DNA of 5,283 nucleotides, from assembly GCA_005798205.1 (NCBI GenBank), contig SYKJ01000050.1, forward strand, positions 1 through 5,283. The letters run 5' to 3'. The DNA is from Bacteroidota bacterium. GTDB taxonomy: Bacteria; Bacteroidota; Bacteroidia; Flavobacteriales; Crocinitomicaceae. The notes beneath the pieces are model-generated. The model worked only from the letters and a program-made list of their open reading frames with translations, did no database searches and had not been told where the DNA came from. This document shows positions 5,277 to 5,283 of this stretch, piece by piece; positions within the stretch are counted from its first letter, which is position 1, and each line of letters opens with the position of its first letter. The position numbers and the translations under genes are program-made.

Positions 5277-5283
5277 ATGAAAA
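5277..5283 (+). CDS. Start of a gene running off the right edge
   Basis: ATG AAA A is all that is visible. It is proposed as a start because it lies 124 bases after the beginning of the conserved core of the second structured leader, against 127 bases for the gene at 3183. The bases just before both starts are also similar (AAAACTTTACAACA and AAAATTTTACTATC). Nothing can be said about the product. Confidence 0.4.

Overview
The window is AT-rich and looks like a Bacteroidota (Flavobacteriia/Cytophagia-type) chromosome. Three things point there: a secreted protein with a type IX secretion (T9SS) C-terminal sorting domain, translation starts without Shine-Dalgarno sequences but with A/T-rich leaders, and several matches to the Bacteroidota -7 promoter box TAnnTTTG.

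Layout. Positions 1-75 hold the last 24 codons of a plus-strand gene, possibly a short-chain dehydrogenase. Two minus-strand genes follow: a T9SS-exported BNR/Asp-box (sialidase-like) beta-propeller protein (195-1631; the ATG at 1631 is preferred over a TTG at 1652) and a seven-bladed YncE/YVTN-type propeller lipoprotein with His/Met-rich segments (1764-2831). Positions 2832-3182 form a divergent regulatory region with promoters for both directions and a structured leader RNA. Downstream are two plus-strand genes of unknown function (3183-3914 and 3976-4164). Convergent to them is a minus-strand pair: a VanZ-like membrane protein (4510-4887) and a small Cys-motif protein (4254-4499). Positions 4888-5276 contain a pair of operator-like direct repeats and a second copy of the structured leader. 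The leader precedes a start codon at 5277, so a gene runs off the window's right edge.

Main discovery. The same RNA element occurs twice (3031-3112 and 5126-5208), in the same orientation. Its central 26 nt are identical and fold into a hairpin capped by a GAGA (GNRA) tetraloop. Two further hairpins keep their exact length while changing sequence, each with one fully compensatory base-pair swap. CATC and GATG segments could close the first two hairpins into a three-way junction. The core begins 127 and 124 nt before the next start codon. No reading frame is conserved through it. This supports a conserved, mobile or duplicated cis-regulatory RNA (riboswitch- or thermosensor-like leader). I cannot match it to a named RNA family from memory.

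The two exported propeller proteins on the left are ordinary Bacteroidota surface proteins. The cluster from 3031 to the right edge looks like accessory DNA: small uncharacterised genes and a repeated leader.
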